Origin: Bifidobacteriaceae bacterium
GTDB taxonomy: Bacteria; Actinomycetota; Actinomycetes; Actinomycetales; WQXJ01
DNA: 31,991 bases
Direction of reading: 5' to 3'
NCBI GenBank assembly: GCA_031265345.1
Contig: JAISCU010000434.1
Coordinates: forward strand, 1 to 31,991
In this document: one piece after another, positions 21,874-30,037 of the stretch
How positions within the stretch are numbered: position 1 is the stretch's first letter
Layout: each line of letters opens with the position of its first letter
Program-made: the position numbers and the translations under genes
Notes under the pieces: generated by a model
Seen by the model: only the letters and a program-made list of their open reading frames with translations
Told to the model about the DNA's origin: nothing
Database searches by the model: none

Positions 21874-23466
21874 ATGACGGCTGTGGGGGTCGAGGTGCGG
21901 GCCGACGCGCCGAGGACGACGGACTGGTGGTCGGTCGCTGGCCTGTCGCTGGCCTACCTGGTCACGCATGCGGTGTTGATCTACCAGTCGCTCGGCCCGG
22001 CCACCACCGGCGCGAACGATGTGGGGCTGTACGCCTGGTGGATGGGGGAGGGCGTGCGGACCGGCGACTGGGTGGGCATCGAGTCACCTTGGGTGTATCC
22101 GGTCGGAGCCCTGGTGCCGATGCTGGTTGCCTCTGTGTTCGGAGTCGGCAGCGCCTACTTGGGCGCCTGGTGCGGCATGGTCGCGTTGATCAATCTGGGC
22201 ACTGCGGTGGTGGTGATCCGCCGGTTCGGCATGACCCGCGCCGCTGGGCCGTTGACGGGCTGGTTCGTCTTCTTGATGCTGTTGGGGCCGTGCGGGATAG
22301 CGCGTCTTGACGCTGTCATGATGCCGTTGGTGCTCATCGCTCTGGTCGTGGCCGCCGCCCGGCCGTTCCTGGCCAGCGTGCTGCTCACCTGCTCGGCTTG
22401 GATAAAGGTGTCCGGCGGCCTGGTCCTGGTGCCGCTGTTCGCGGTCCTCCGCTTCGCCTGGGAGCGCTGGAGCCGCGTCGTGGCGCCGGCCGCGCTGACC
22501 TGCCTGGTGGTGGTGTTGTTGCAGGTGGTGGCGGGCGGCCGGTTGAGCGTCTTGACCAGCTTCGTGTCGGCGGAGACGGAGCGCGGGTTGCAGATCGAAG
22601 CTGTCCTGGCGACGCCCGTGGTGCTGGCGCATGTGGCGCGAGGCGAGGTGCCGTGGGTTTGGAACTCGGAATTGTCGACGGTCGAGACGTGGGGTCCGGG
22701 CGCCGACTTGGCGATCCGGATCAGTGACATCGCCATGCCGCTGATGGTGGTCGTCGTGGGGCTCTTGGCCTATCTGGCACGCCGCCGCCCGGTCCCGGCC
22801 TTGCTGGTGGGTGCCTTGGCCATGATGAGCGGCTTGATCGTGACTCACAAGGTCGGCTCTCCTCAGTTCGTGGCGTGGCTGGCCCCGCCGGTAGTGGTGG
22901 CCCTGTGCGTGGGCAAGCGGTGGCGGTTCTGGCTGCCGGTCGCGGGCGCGGTGCTCGTCGCTGCGGCTTTGACTGGCCTGCTCTACCCCTGGGGCTACAC
23001 CCAATTCCTGAACGCCGACCGCCCGATGCTGGCCGTCTGGGTCATCCGGAATGTGCTGGTCGCGGCGGTGTTCGTAGCCGCGTTGGTGGAATTGGTCCGG
23101 CTCTGGCGTAGTCCCGGGGACGGTTCCGCGACTATTCGGGGGACAGACCTTGGCGCGGCAGACCGCGAGACATCCGGCGACCACGCGCACGATGCCGCCG
23201 GCCCTTCACCCGACCTCGCCCCCAGCCCGACCACGCCCGTCCCCGGTACCCACTCTGACCCCGGCGCGGCAGGCCGCGAGGCCGAAGGTGATCACGCGCA
23301 CGATTCCGCCCACTCATCATCCGACACCACCTCGAGTCCAACACCCGCCGTCTCCGGTGCCAACCAGGACCCCGGCGGAGACCAAGGCCCTGGTGCCTCC
23401 CATGATCCCGCCGCGGGCGCAACCTCGAACGATGCGGCCGCCGACCCCGCCCGGTCTTGTCCATAA
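21874..23466 (+). CDS. Polytopic membrane protein, GT87/DUF2029-like glycosyltransferase
   Basis: 530 residues with about ten to twelve hydrophobic segments between residues 20 and 415. The first outside loop holds GANDVGLYAWWMGEG with an acidic residue, D49, in the place where GT-C fold polyprenyl-phosphate-dependent mannosyltransferases carry their catalytic aspartate. SAWIKVSGGLVLVPL and the hydrophobic layout also fit the DUF2029 (GT87) family. The role is probably transfer of a sugar to a lipid or envelope glycan; donor and acceptor are unknown. Residues about 425-530 are a disordered tail made of two 37-residue repeats, each with DHAHD, plus a partial third. The ATG at 21874 is preferred by frame and by the start of a normal N-terminus; no strong ribosome site is seen. 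Confidence 0.78.
   Translation: MTAVGVEVRADAPRTTDWWSVAGLSLAYLVTHAVLIYQSLGPATTGANDVGLYAWWMGEGVRTGDWVGIESPWVYPVGALVPMLVASVFGVGSAYLGAWCGMVALINLGTAVVVIRRFGMTRAAGPLTGWFVFLMLLGPCGIARLDAVMMPLVLIALVVAAARPFLASVLLTCSAWIKVSGGLVLVPLFAVLRFAWERWSRVVAPAALTCLVVVLLQVVAGGRLSVLTSFVSAETERGLQIEAVLATPVVLAHVARGEVPWVWNSELSTVETWGPGADLAIRISDIAMPLMVVVVGLLAYLARRRPVPALLVGALAMMSGLIVTHKVGSPQFVAWLAPPVVVALCVGKRWRFWLPVAGAVLVAAALTGLLYPWGYTQFLNADRPMLAVWVIRNVLVAAVFVAALVELVRLWRSPGDGSATIRGTDLGAADRETSGDHAHDAAGPSPDLAPSPTTPVPGTHSDPGAAGREAEGDHAHDSAHSSSDTTSSPTPAVSGANQDPGGDQGPGASHDPAAGATSNDAAADPARSCP
23146..23375 (+). repeat. 111-bp in-frame repeat in the glycosyltransferase tail
   Basis: GACCTTGGCGCGGCAG at 23146, GACCCCGGCGCGGCAG at 23257 and a partial copy at 23368 are spaced exactly 111 bases, which is 37 codons. 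The encoded units share the order D-GAA-RE---GDHAHD---S-D---SPT--V. Confidence 0.85.
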
Positions 23467-23490
23467 CCCACCGTCGCGCGCGCCCGGCTT

Positions 23491-23660
23491 GCTGCGGCGG
23501 TGGCTTAGGTCACCGCTGCACGATGCCGACCGGTCGGCCGCCCGCGTTTGCGCAGGTGGGCGCGCCGACGGCTTGGGCACCACTTTCCGTCCCCGTCCCT
23601 AAACCACCGTGGGAGCCACAACGGACGGTGCCGCGGTGGCTGCGGTCACCAGACCTCGTC
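23491..23660. repeat. 136-bp-type repeat, CCACCGC arm variant (locus 2)
   Basis: GCGGTGG occurs at 23497 and 23636, 139 bases apart, each followed by a CACC partner. The first forms GCGGTG/CACCGC around an eight-base loop. Between them is the core with CACGATGCCG, CGGTCGG and GCGTTTGCGCAGGT, the same core as in the arrays at 64-660 and 28867-29684. No gene is supported. Confidence 0.75.
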
Positions 23661-23734
23661 CTCGCGCCCGCCCCGGATGGCCTCGCCGCCGATAGAGGCA
23701 GCAAAGATGCCGCGCAATCGGCCCAACTCGCACA

Positions 23735-23975
23735 AAAACGGGTTTTGGGGACGGGTCGGGGCGTCGAGTTGTCCCCGGAACGCCGAGAAGTCCGAGTTCG
23801 CGCCCATGACGGGCCCAATTGGGACCAAAACGGGTTTTGGGGACGGGCCGGGGCGTCGGGTTGTCCCCGGAACGCCGCGAAGTCCGAATCGGCGCCCATG
23901 ACGGGCCCAATTGGGACCAAAACGGGTTTTGGGGACGGGCCGGGGCGTCGGGTTGTCCCCAGAACGCGATGAAGT
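23735..23975. repeat. 92-bp-period tandem array (copy 2 of the family)
   Basis: AAAACGGGTTTTGGGG begins at 23735, 23827 and 23919, exactly 92 bases apart. Each unit contains the local palindromes CCAAAACGGGTTTTGG (exact in the last two) and CCCAATTGGG, and GGGGAC can pair with GTCCCC some 20 bases on. The copies are more alike than those at 4687-4960, so this array is younger or more homogenised. Confidence 0.93.
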
Positions 23976-24402
23976 CCCAATTCGCGCGCGCGACTCTTTC
24001 GCCATTTCCCCAGCCGCCCAGAGAGGCCGGGGCGGCGCACGGAACAGGCTCTGCCTGGCACGGCGCCGCTCCACCGTCGCGCTCTGCGCCGACCAGGACC
24101 AGGACCCCGACGCCCAGCCGGGCGAAGTCGACGCCGAGCCGGACTCTGAAGCCGCCCCACGGCATCGCCCATCCGGTCTTAGAACGCGGGGCCCTCCTCG
24201 CGCCCACCGGTGAGGGGAGACGGCGACCCGCCCGATCAGCCGTCGTGGGCGTGCGGGGACCTCGCGCCCACGGGTGAGGAGAAAACCCCGGCCCCCCGGA
24301 ACCCAGGCCAACACATGGCGACAAATGTTGCAGAATACACCAGCCGGACACGCCAAACTCCGGTACCGTCCCCCACCCGTGCAAATGCGGGTCGTTTTGG
24401 AG
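23976..24402. other. Intergenic sequence without a supported gene
   Basis: Open frames here are long only because of the GC content and have no recognisable protein features. A short repeat CTCGCGCCCACSGGTGAGG occurs near 24197 and again near 24264. CCGGTACCG near 24359 resembles the operator motifs further downstream. Confidence 0.5.
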
Positions 24403-24431
24403 TTGCGCAACCGCCCGCGAAGGCCTATGCT
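24403..24431 (+). promoter_or_regulatory. Promoter of the sugar ABC operon
   Basis: TTGCGC at 24403-24408 and TATGCT at 24426-24431 are separated by exactly 17 bases and fit a housekeeping-type promoter. The predicted start of transcription, near 24438, falls at the edge of the first candidate operator. Confidence 0.55.
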
Positions 24432-24439
24432 CTGTTCTG

Positions 24440-24497
24440 GAAACGGTACCGGAAAGGATTCCGGGACTGATCCCGGAAAGGGTACCGGCATCGTTTC
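24440..24497. promoter_or_regulatory. Candidate LacI-type operators
   Basis: GAAACGGTACCGG at 24440-24452 and, on the opposite strand, GAAACGATGCCGG (complement of 24485-24497) share 11 of 13 positions. Between them are the perfect inverted repeats CCGGAA/TTCCGG and TTCCGGGA/TCCCGGAA (24460-24479). Operators of LacI-family repressors often contain GAAACG-like halves, and a LacI-type gene ends this operon, so autoregulated repression is a reasonable inference. Confidence 0.5.
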
Positions 24498-24569
24498 TTG
24501 GGAGTCGTGCGAAGCCGCGCGGAGCCCGACAAGCCAAACACTGGGATTCGCATCGAGAGCGGAGAATCA

Positions 24570-25958
24570 ATGAACAAGATCTGCAAGATGGCCGTGGTGG
24601 TGGCAGCTTTGTCGCTGCTGGCGGCCTGCGGCGATGGGGGCGAAGGCGACGGGGGCGGCGCCAACGCCGCGGGCCCCGGCACCAGCCCGGACAAAGTCTC
24701 CGGCAGCGGGAGCGTCTACTACCTGAACTTCAAGCCCGAAGTGGCCGAGGTCTACGATGCCATAGCCAAAGACTTCAAAGACGAGACCGGCATCGAATTG
24801 GTCGTCAAGACCGCCGCTTCCGGCACGTACGAGCAGCAACTGACCGCCGAGATGGACAAGTCCACCCCGCCGGACCTGTTCCAGATCAACGGGCCGCGTG
24901 GCTACGCGAACTGGAAGGACTACACGGCCGATCTCAAGGGCACGTCCCTGTACGGCGCGCTGACCGACCAGAGCCTGGCCGTCACGGCCGGCGACGGCGT
25001 CTACGGTGTCCCCTACGTGGTCGAGGGCTTCGGGATCGTCTACAACGACACCATCATGGAGAAGTACTTCGCCTTGCCGGATAAGGCGGTCGACCTGGCG
25101 ACCGCCACCGACATCAAGAACTTCGCGGACCTCAAAGCCGTCGCGGACGACATGCAGGCGAAGAAGGACAAACTCGGAATCGAAGGCGTGTTCGCGGCCA
25201 CGTCGCTGGCGCCCGGCGAGGACTGGCGCTGGCAGACGCACCTGGCGAACCTGCCGCTGTACTACGAGTTCCAGGACGACAACACTGATCTCTCCCAGCA
25301 GGTCAAGGAGATCACCTTCAAGTACAACAAGAACTTCCAGAACATCTTCGACCTCTACACGACCGACTCGACCACTGAGAAAGCGCTGCTGGGCGGCGTG
25401 GCTGTGAACGACTCAATGGCCGAATTCGCCCAGGGCAAGGTCGCGATGGTGCAGAACGGCAACTGGGCGTGGGGGCAGATCGCGGAAGTCGACGGGAACG
25501 GCGTCAAAGACTCCGACGTCAAGTTCCTGCCCATCTACACCGGAGTGGACGGCGAGGAGAGCCAAGGCATCTGCGTGGGCACTGAGAACTACTTCGCGAT
25601 CAACTCGCAGGTCTCGGCCGAACAACAACAGAAGGCGGCCGATTTCGTCTGGTGGCTGTATTCGTCCGACACGGGCAAGAAATACGTCACCGAGGAACTG
25701 GGCTTCATCGCCCCGTTCGACACCTTCACCACCGACGAGATGCCGAACGACCCGCTGGCCAAGCAAGTCAACACCTGGATGACCACGGACGGCGTCCAAT
25801 CCGTGCCGTGGGTGTTCCAAGCCATGCCGGGGCAGACCTTCAAGGACCAATTCGGCGCCAGCCTCCTGCAGTACGAGCAGGGCTCGATGGACTGGCAGCA
25901 GGTCGCCGACAAGGTGGTCGCCGACTGGAAGAGCGAAAGCGCGACAGCCGAGGAGTAA
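24570..25958 (+). CDS. Sugar ABC transporter substrate-binding lipoprotein
   Basis: 462 residues. The signal peptide ends in the lipobox LAAC with lipidated C20. The mature part is a family 1 extracellular solute-binding protein: VYDAIAKDFKDETGIELVVK, DLFQINGPRGYANWKDY, YGVPYVVEGFGIVYN, FAQGKVAMVQNGNWAW, and a C-terminal WVFQAMPG segment with several aromatics suited to stack on sugar rings. Substrate unknown; no glycoside hydrolase is nearby. The ATG at 24570 follows AGCGGAGA; a frame extending upstream to 24498 lacks a start with support. First gene of the operon, followed by a strong hairpin that probably keeps its level above that of the permeases. Confidence 0.94.
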   Translation: MNKICKMAVVVAALSLLAACGDGGEGDGGGANAAGPGTSPDKVSGSGSVYYLNFKPEVAEVYDAIAKDFKDETGIELVVKTAASGTYEQQLTAEMDKSTPPDLFQINGPRGYANWKDYTADLKGTSLYGALTDQSLAVTAGDGVYGVPYVVEGFGIVYNDTIMEKYFALPDKAVDLATATDIKNFADLKAVADDMQAKKDKLGIEGVFAATSLAPGEDWRWQTHLANLPLYYEFQDDNTDLSQQVKEITFKYNKNFQNIFDLYTTDSTTEKALLGGVAVNDSMAEFAQGKVAMVQNGNWAWGQIAEVDGNGVKDSDVKFLPIYTGVDGEESQGICVGTENYFAINSQVSAEQQQKAADFVWWLYSSDTGKKYVTEELGFIAPFDTFTTDEMPNDPLAKQVNTWMTTDGVQSVPWVFQAMPGQTFKDQFGASLLQYEQGSMDWQQVADKVVADWKSESATAEE

Positions 25959-25976
25959 AGGACCGGGGGGGAGACA

Positions 25977-26016
25977 CGGGCCTGGGCGCCCTCCCAGCAG
26001 TCTGCGCCCAGGCCCG
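25977..26016 (+). terminator. Intercistronic hairpin, partial terminator or mRNA stabiliser
   Basis: CGGGCCTGGGCGC at 25977-25989 pairs perfectly with GCGCCCAGGCCCG at 26004-26016 around a 14-base loop. It lies 18 bases after the binding-protein stop and 33 bases before the first permease start. Such hairpins usually limit read-through or protect the upstream message. Confidence 0.8.
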
Positions 26017-26049
26017 CCCCCAAAACCTCTATAGACGAAAGGTGCGACC

Positions 26050-26904
26050 ATGCAAGTGTCAAAGGCGATCAAGCGGTGGTTTCCGCTGTTCGCCCTGCCA
26101 ACGCTCCTCGCGTTCGGCCTCGCGTTCCTAGTCCCGTTCATCCTTGGCCTGGGCCTGTCCTTCACCAAGTTCACCACGGTCAAGAACGCCAAGTTCAACG
26201 GCTTCGCCAACTACCAGGAGATCCTCTCCTCCTCGAACTCGTTCGTACACGCGCTCGGGTTCACGGCGCTGTTCACGGTGGTCTCGGTGGTGACGGTGAA
26301 CTTCTTCGCGTTCGCCTTGGCGATGCTGCTGACAAGGGGAATCCGGGGAACCAACCTGTTTCGGACCGTGTTCTTCATGCCCAACCTGATCGGCGGCATC
26401 GTCCTCGGTTATATCTGGCAACTCCTGATCAACGCGATCTTGACGAACTGGTTCGGGGACACTATCTCGGCGAAGTCGCAGTACGGCTTCTGGGGCCTGG
26501 TGGTGGTGATGAACTGGCAGATGATCGGCTACATGATGATCATCTACATCGCCGGAATCCAGAACGTGCCCACTGAGATGATCGAGGCGGCCTCGATCGA
26601 CGGCGCCTCGTTCATGACCACGATCCGGCGGGTCATCATCCCGATGGTGATGCCGTCCTTCACGATCTGCTCGTTCCTGACCATGTCCAACTCGTTCAAG
26701 CTGTTCGATCAGAACCTGTCGTTGACGGCGGGCCAACCCGGCACGTCCACCCGGATGCTGGCGTTGGACATCTACCAGACTTTCTACGGGACCTCGGGCG
26801 CGCGAGGGTTCGGCCAGGCCAAGGCTGTGATCTTCTTCGTGCTGGTGGCGGTGGTCGCGGTCATCCAATTGCGGGCCACCCGCACCAAGGAGGTCGAGGG
26901 CTGA
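26050..26904 (+). CDS. Sugar ABC transporter permease, MalF/UgpA type
   Basis: 284 residues with six hydrophobic segments. The cytoplasmic EAA loop that contacts the ATPase is MIEAASIDGASFMTTIRRVI followed by IPMVMP near residues 176-200. It forms the channel with the second permease. ATG at 26050 has GAAAGG about nine bases upstream. The stop overlaps the next start by one base (TGATG). Confidence 0.93.
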   Translation: MQVSKAIKRWFPLFALPTLLAFGLAFLVPFILGLGLSFTKFTTVKNAKFNGFANYQEILSSSNSFVHALGFTALFTVVSVVTVNFFAFALAMLLTRGIRGTNLFRTVFFMPNLIGGIVLGYIWQLLINAILTNWFGDTISAKSQYGFWGLVVVMNWQMIGYMMIIYIAGIQNVPTEMIEAASIDGASFMTTIRRVIIPMVMPSFTICSFLTMSNSFKLFDQNLSLTAGQPGTSTRMLALDIYQTFYGTSGARGFGQAKAVIFFVLVAVVAVIQLRATRTKEVEG

Positions 26905-27746
26905 TGAACGCCGCACGCAAAGTCCGTCACACCGTGGCGGTGGTCGGGATGTCCATCCTGTCCGTGGTCTACGTCATACCGATCGCTCTGGTGCTGTTGA
27001 ACTCGCTCAAGGCCAAGTTCGCCATCACCTCCTCCACCGCTTTCGACGCGCCGGACTCGGAGACGTTCGTCGGCCTGGAGAACTACACGCGCGGGATCGG
27101 CAAGACCGGTTTCTGGTCCGCCTTCGGCTACTCGGTGTTCATCACGGTGGTGTCGGTGCTGGTGATCGTCCTGGGCACGTCGATGGCGGCCTGGTACATC
27201 GCGCGCGTGAAGTCGAGGTTCTCGACCGTCATGTACTACATGTTCGTGTTCTCGATGGTGGTCCCGTTCCAGATGGTGATGTTCACCATGTCGTTCGTGA
27301 CCAACCGGGCAGGCTTGGACAACCCGCTCGGCATCTGCGTGATGTACCTGGGGTTCGGCGCCGGGCTGTCGGTGTTCATCTTCACCGGATTCATCCGCTC
27401 GATCCCGATCTCGCTGGAGGAGGCCGCCATGATCGACGGGGCCTCGCCCCGCCAGGTGTTCTTCAAGGTCATCTTCCCGGTGATCCGTCCCACGGCCATC
27501 ACGGTGGCGATCCTCAACACCATGTGGATCTGGAACGACTACCTGCTGCCGCAATTGACCATCGGCGGCACGTACAACACCATCCCGGTCGCGGTCCAAG
27601 GGATCTTGACCGGCACTTACGGCGACCGTGACATGGGCGCCATGATGGCCGTCCTGATTGTCGCGATCATCCCTATCATCGTCTTCTATCTGATCCTCCA
27701 GAAGCACATCATCAAAGGTGTGGTGGCCGGGGCGGTCAAGGGCTGA
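26904..27746 (+). CDS. Sugar ABC transporter permease, MalG/UgpE type
   Basis: 280 residues with six hydrophobic segments and the EAA loop LEEAAMIDGASPRQVFFKVI followed by FPVIRP near residues 172-198. The family's C-terminal QKHIIKGVVAGAVKG is intact. No ATP-binding gene follows; in many actinobacteria a shared MsiK-type ATPase encoded elsewhere serves such transporters, and that is the likely case here. GAGG lies upstream of the ATG at 26904. Confidence 0.93.
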   Translation: MNAARKVRHTVAVVGMSILSVVYVIPIALVLLNSLKAKFAITSSTAFDAPDSETFVGLENYTRGIGKTGFWSAFGYSVFITVVSVLVIVLGTSMAAWYIARVKSRFSTVMYYMFVFSMVVPFQMVMFTMSFVTNRAGLDNPLGICVMYLGFGAGLSVFIFTGFIRSIPISLEEAAMIDGASPRQVFFKVIFPVIRPTAITVAILNTMWIWNDYLLPQLTIGGTYNTIPVAVQGILTGTYGDRDMGAMMAVLIVAIIPIIVFYLILQKHIIKGVVAGAVKG

Positions 27747-27749
27747 GCG

Positions 27750-28796
27750 ATGCCCACCGAACAAGCGCTAGTAGAAAGGCGACCACAAGTGGTCACAATC
27801 CGGGACGTAGCCCGCGAGTCGGGATATTCCATCAGCACAGTCTCACGGGTCCTGTCCGGTCACCCCGATGTCTCCGAGGCCGCCCGCGTCAGCGTGGAGG
27901 AGGTGGTGCGGCGGATCCACTTCGTCAAGAACCGCAACGCCCAGGATCTCAAAGCGTCGGAGCGCCGCACCATCGCCATAATCATCAAGGGGCACTCCAA
28001 CCTGCTGTTCCAGTCCATCCTGGAGCGGGTGCAGCAGTTGGTGACGGAGTCCGGCTATGGCACTTCGGTCGAATACATCGACGAGGACACCAACGAGGTC
28101 ACCGCCGCCCTGGACGTGGCGCGCCGTTCCCGCCCCGGCGGCGTCCTGTTCCTGGGCGGCGACCAAACCTCGTTCGAGCAGTGGGACGGCGGTTTGGATG
28201 TTCCGGCGGTGGTCTGCACGGACGAGGTCGCGGGCGCGCCCGGCGTGGTCCTGTCCTCCGTCTCCACGGACGATGCCGCGCTCGCCCGGTGCGCCATCGG
28301 ACATCTGTTGGCGCACGGGCATCGGGAGATCGGGATGATCGGCGGCGACCCGGCGTTGTCCTACACCTCCCAGGTGAGGTTGGGCGGCGCGCTCGCCACC
28401 TTGAACGAGCACGCCGTTCCCTTCGACCTGGACACCCGCTACGTCGCCTGCCACTTCTCGCTCGCCGCCGGATATGACGCGATGAACCAGTTGCTCGATG
28501 CCGCCCGCCCGCCGACAGCCGTGTTCGCCATGGCCGACATCCAAGCGGTGGGCGCCATTCGAGCCCTGGCTGATCGAGGATTGCGCGTGCCCGAGGACCT
28601 GTCGCTGGTCTCCTGCGACGGCATCGAACTGTCGCAGTTCGTCCACCCGCGTCTGGCGACCATCCGCCAACTCGAGGACCGGCTGGCGGCGCGGTCGGTC
28701 GGCATCCTGCTCGCACACATCGGCGGGAGCCGCGAACCGGTCCATGAGGTCATCCCGTTCGAACTCTGCGAGGGCGAGTCCGTCCGCTCCCTGTGA
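27750..28796 (+). CDS. LacI-family transcriptional regulator
   Basis: 348 residues. The DNA-binding helix-turn-helix and hinge are TIRDVARESGYSISTVSRVL (residues 16-35) and following residues. The rest is a periplasmic-binding-protein-like sugar-sensing domain, with IAIIIKGHSNLLFQSILERV at the domain start and the C-terminal LSLVSCDGIELSQFVHPRLA typical of the family. It begins three bases after the second permease stop and so belongs to the transport operon. It probably represses the operon through the motifs at 24440-24497 and is released by the transported sugar or a product of it. Confidence 0.93.
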   Translation: MPTEQALVERRPQVVTIRDVARESGYSISTVSRVLSGHPDVSEAARVSVEEVVRRIHFVKNRNAQDLKASERRTIAIIIKGHSNLLFQSILERVQQLVTESGYGTSVEYIDEDTNEVTAALDVARRSRPGGVLFLGGDQTSFEQWDGGLDVPAVVCTDEVAGAPGVVLSSVSTDDAALARCAIGHLLAHGHREIGMIGGDPALSYTSQVRLGGALATLNEHAVPFDLDTRYVACHFSLAAGYDAMNQLLDAARPPTAVFAMADIQAVGAIRALADRGLRVPEDLSLVSCDGIELSQFVHPRLATIRQLEDRLAARSVGILLAHIGGSREPVHEVIPFELCEGESVRSL

Positions 28797-28798
28797 GC

Positions 28799-28831
28799 CT
28801 GAGCCGCCGATGTCCGGTCGGCGCCGCTCAG
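28799..28831 (+). terminator. Probable terminator of the sugar operon
   Basis: CTGAGC at 28799-28804 pairs with GCTCAG at 28826-28831, and inside it CCGA (28807-28810) with TCGG (28818-28821). It begins three bases after the regulator's stop. No T tract. Confidence 0.5.
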
Positions 28832-28866
28832 ATCGGTGGGGCCGCTGGTTGGGGACGGGTTTGGGA

Positions 28867-29349
28867 GTGTCCGGAACCGGCTTCAATTGGCCGCGCGGTG
28901 GAGTTGCCGTGAGCCTCGGGCACCGTTGCCCGATGCCGCGTGGTCGGCGTGCCGCGTTTACGCAGGTCGGCATGCCCGCGGCATCGGCGTCGCTTCATTG
29001 CTGCGTCCAGAATTGGCTTCAACTCGCGTCCGGCTCGATGTCATGTCTCGGGCGCCAGTCGGAGCCAGCTGCGGACACAGCCTGGCAGGGCGCCTCTGGC
29101 AGGGGCGGTCTGACCTGCGCAGATGCTGGTCACTGACCGGGCGGCAGCGGGCACCGGTGTCCGCAATTGGCTGGAACTCGGGTCGGAGCGGAGTTGGGGC
29201 CAGTTGCGGACATGGCCTCGCAGGGGCGCCGATGCCGCCGACCGGCTGGCCTGCGCAGACGCTGGTTGCCGACCGGGCGGCATCGGACGCGGGTGTCCAC
29301 AATTGGCTGGAACTCGGGTTGGGCGCCAGTTGAAGCCCCTTGTGGACAC
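28867..29349. repeat. 136-bp-type array with variant arms (locus 3)
   Basis: Right arms stand at 29069 (CTGCGGACAC), 29204 (TTGCGGACAT) and 29340 (TTGTGGACAC), 135-136 bases apart. Left arms GTGTCCGCAA at 29157 and GTGTCCACAA at 29293 pair with the last two. A more diverged pair, GTGTCCGGAA (28867) and CCTCGGGCAC (about 28914), opens the array. The cores between them hold CGATGCCGC and CTGCGCAGAYGCTGGT. Compared with the array at 64-660, the A-to-G change in the left arm is matched by T-to-C in the right arm. No gene is supported in the frames crossing it. Confidence 0.88.
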
Positions 29350-29490
29350 CAAAGCGATCCGCGGGGCAGTATTCGGATGGTCTCGCGGGGCGGGGAGCGT
29401 CGACACCGTCGGTTTGCAGGGTTCAGTGGCTGGGGACCATCGGGTCGCAGGTCCGCCAAGCGGGCGGGGTCGGCAGCGTTGGCCCGACCG

Positions 29491-29684
29491 GTCCCTAAGC
29501 CACCGCTGCGCCGGTCGGTGTCGCTGCCGCGGTGACTTGTGTCACGCAGTGCCCGGTGCCGCTCACCCGGCCGACAGCGTTTGCCCAGGTCAGGCCGCCC
29601 GCAGCACCGAAGCCCCTCTTCGTTGGTGTCCCTAAGCCACCGCTGCGCCAGTCGGTGTCGCTGCCGCGGTGACTTGTGTCACGC
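29491..29684. repeat. 57-bp repeat pair with CCACCGC/GCGGTG arms (locus 4)
   Basis: A 57-base block starting GTCCCTAAGCCACCGC and ending GCGGTGACTTGTGTCACGC occurs at 29491 and 29628 with a single difference, 137 bases apart. Within each, AAGCCACCGC can pair with GCGGTGACTT (nine of ten). The spacer carries GCGTTTGCCCAGGTCAG, the core shared with the other arrays. Between 29685 and 29870 I see only GCCTGTACAGGC, a perfect 12-base palindrome at 29822-29833. Confidence 0.85.
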
Positions 29685-29870
29685 CGGTCGCCCCGACGGG
29701 TGGCCAGCGGCGGGCGGAACCCGAAGTGTTGCGGGGTCTGGGGGAGCGGCATCGTGCGACGTTGGTTGCGGCTGACGGAACGGCCCGGTTCGCCCCGCGC
29801 AATCACAGAAGCCAGCCCGATGCCTGTACAGGCGTTCGGAGTTCCACGCGGTACAGTAGTGATACGTGCC

Positions 29871-29963
29871 TGGCGGAGGCGGCGGGATTCGAACCCGCGA
29901 GGGGGATCAACACCCCCAACCCGCTTAGCAGGCGGGCGCACTAGGCCTCTATGCGACGCCTCC
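29871..29963 (-). tRNA. tRNA-Ser (anticodon GCU)
   Basis: On the minus strand the acceptor stem is GGAGGCG with CGCCTCC, then discriminator G and an encoded CCA (29871-29873). The D arm is GCA...TGC with GG in the loop, the anticodon arm is CCCGC CTGCTAA GCGGG, the long class II variable arm contains GGGGG...CCCCC, and the T arm is GCGGG TTCGAAT CCCGC. The long variable arm and GCT anticodon identify serine (AGC/AGU codons). Length 93 with CCA. Confidence 0.97.
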
Positions 29964-29976
29964 GGACAGCTTGACC

Positions 29977-30005
29977 AGGGTACCCGGCCCAGGCGGGGCG
30001 GGCAA
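29977..30005 (-). promoter_or_regulatory. Promoter of tRNA-Ser
   Basis: On the minus strand TTGCCC (30005-30000) and TACCCT (29982-29977) are 17 bases apart. The -10 box ends 13 bases before the tRNA, leaving a short 5' leader of about six bases. Confidence 0.55.
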
Positions 30006-30037
30006 AGTCCGCGCCGCCCAAGGGGCATGATGGTGGG

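Noticed and set aside
23599..24570. Minus-strand frame of 323 codons in the 23.6-24.6 kb gap
   Set aside because: It is built from the 92-bp repeats (recurring RPQNPFW-like words) and runs into the promoter of the sugar operon.
28498..29635. Open frames across the repeat regions at 28.8-29.6 kb
   Set aside because: They translate the same repeats as the first array, overlap the end of the LacI-type gene in another frame, and show no protein features.
29685..29963. Integration site of a mobile element at tRNA-Ser
   Set aside because: No integrase, no duplicated tRNA 3' end and no foreign gene block are visible on either side.
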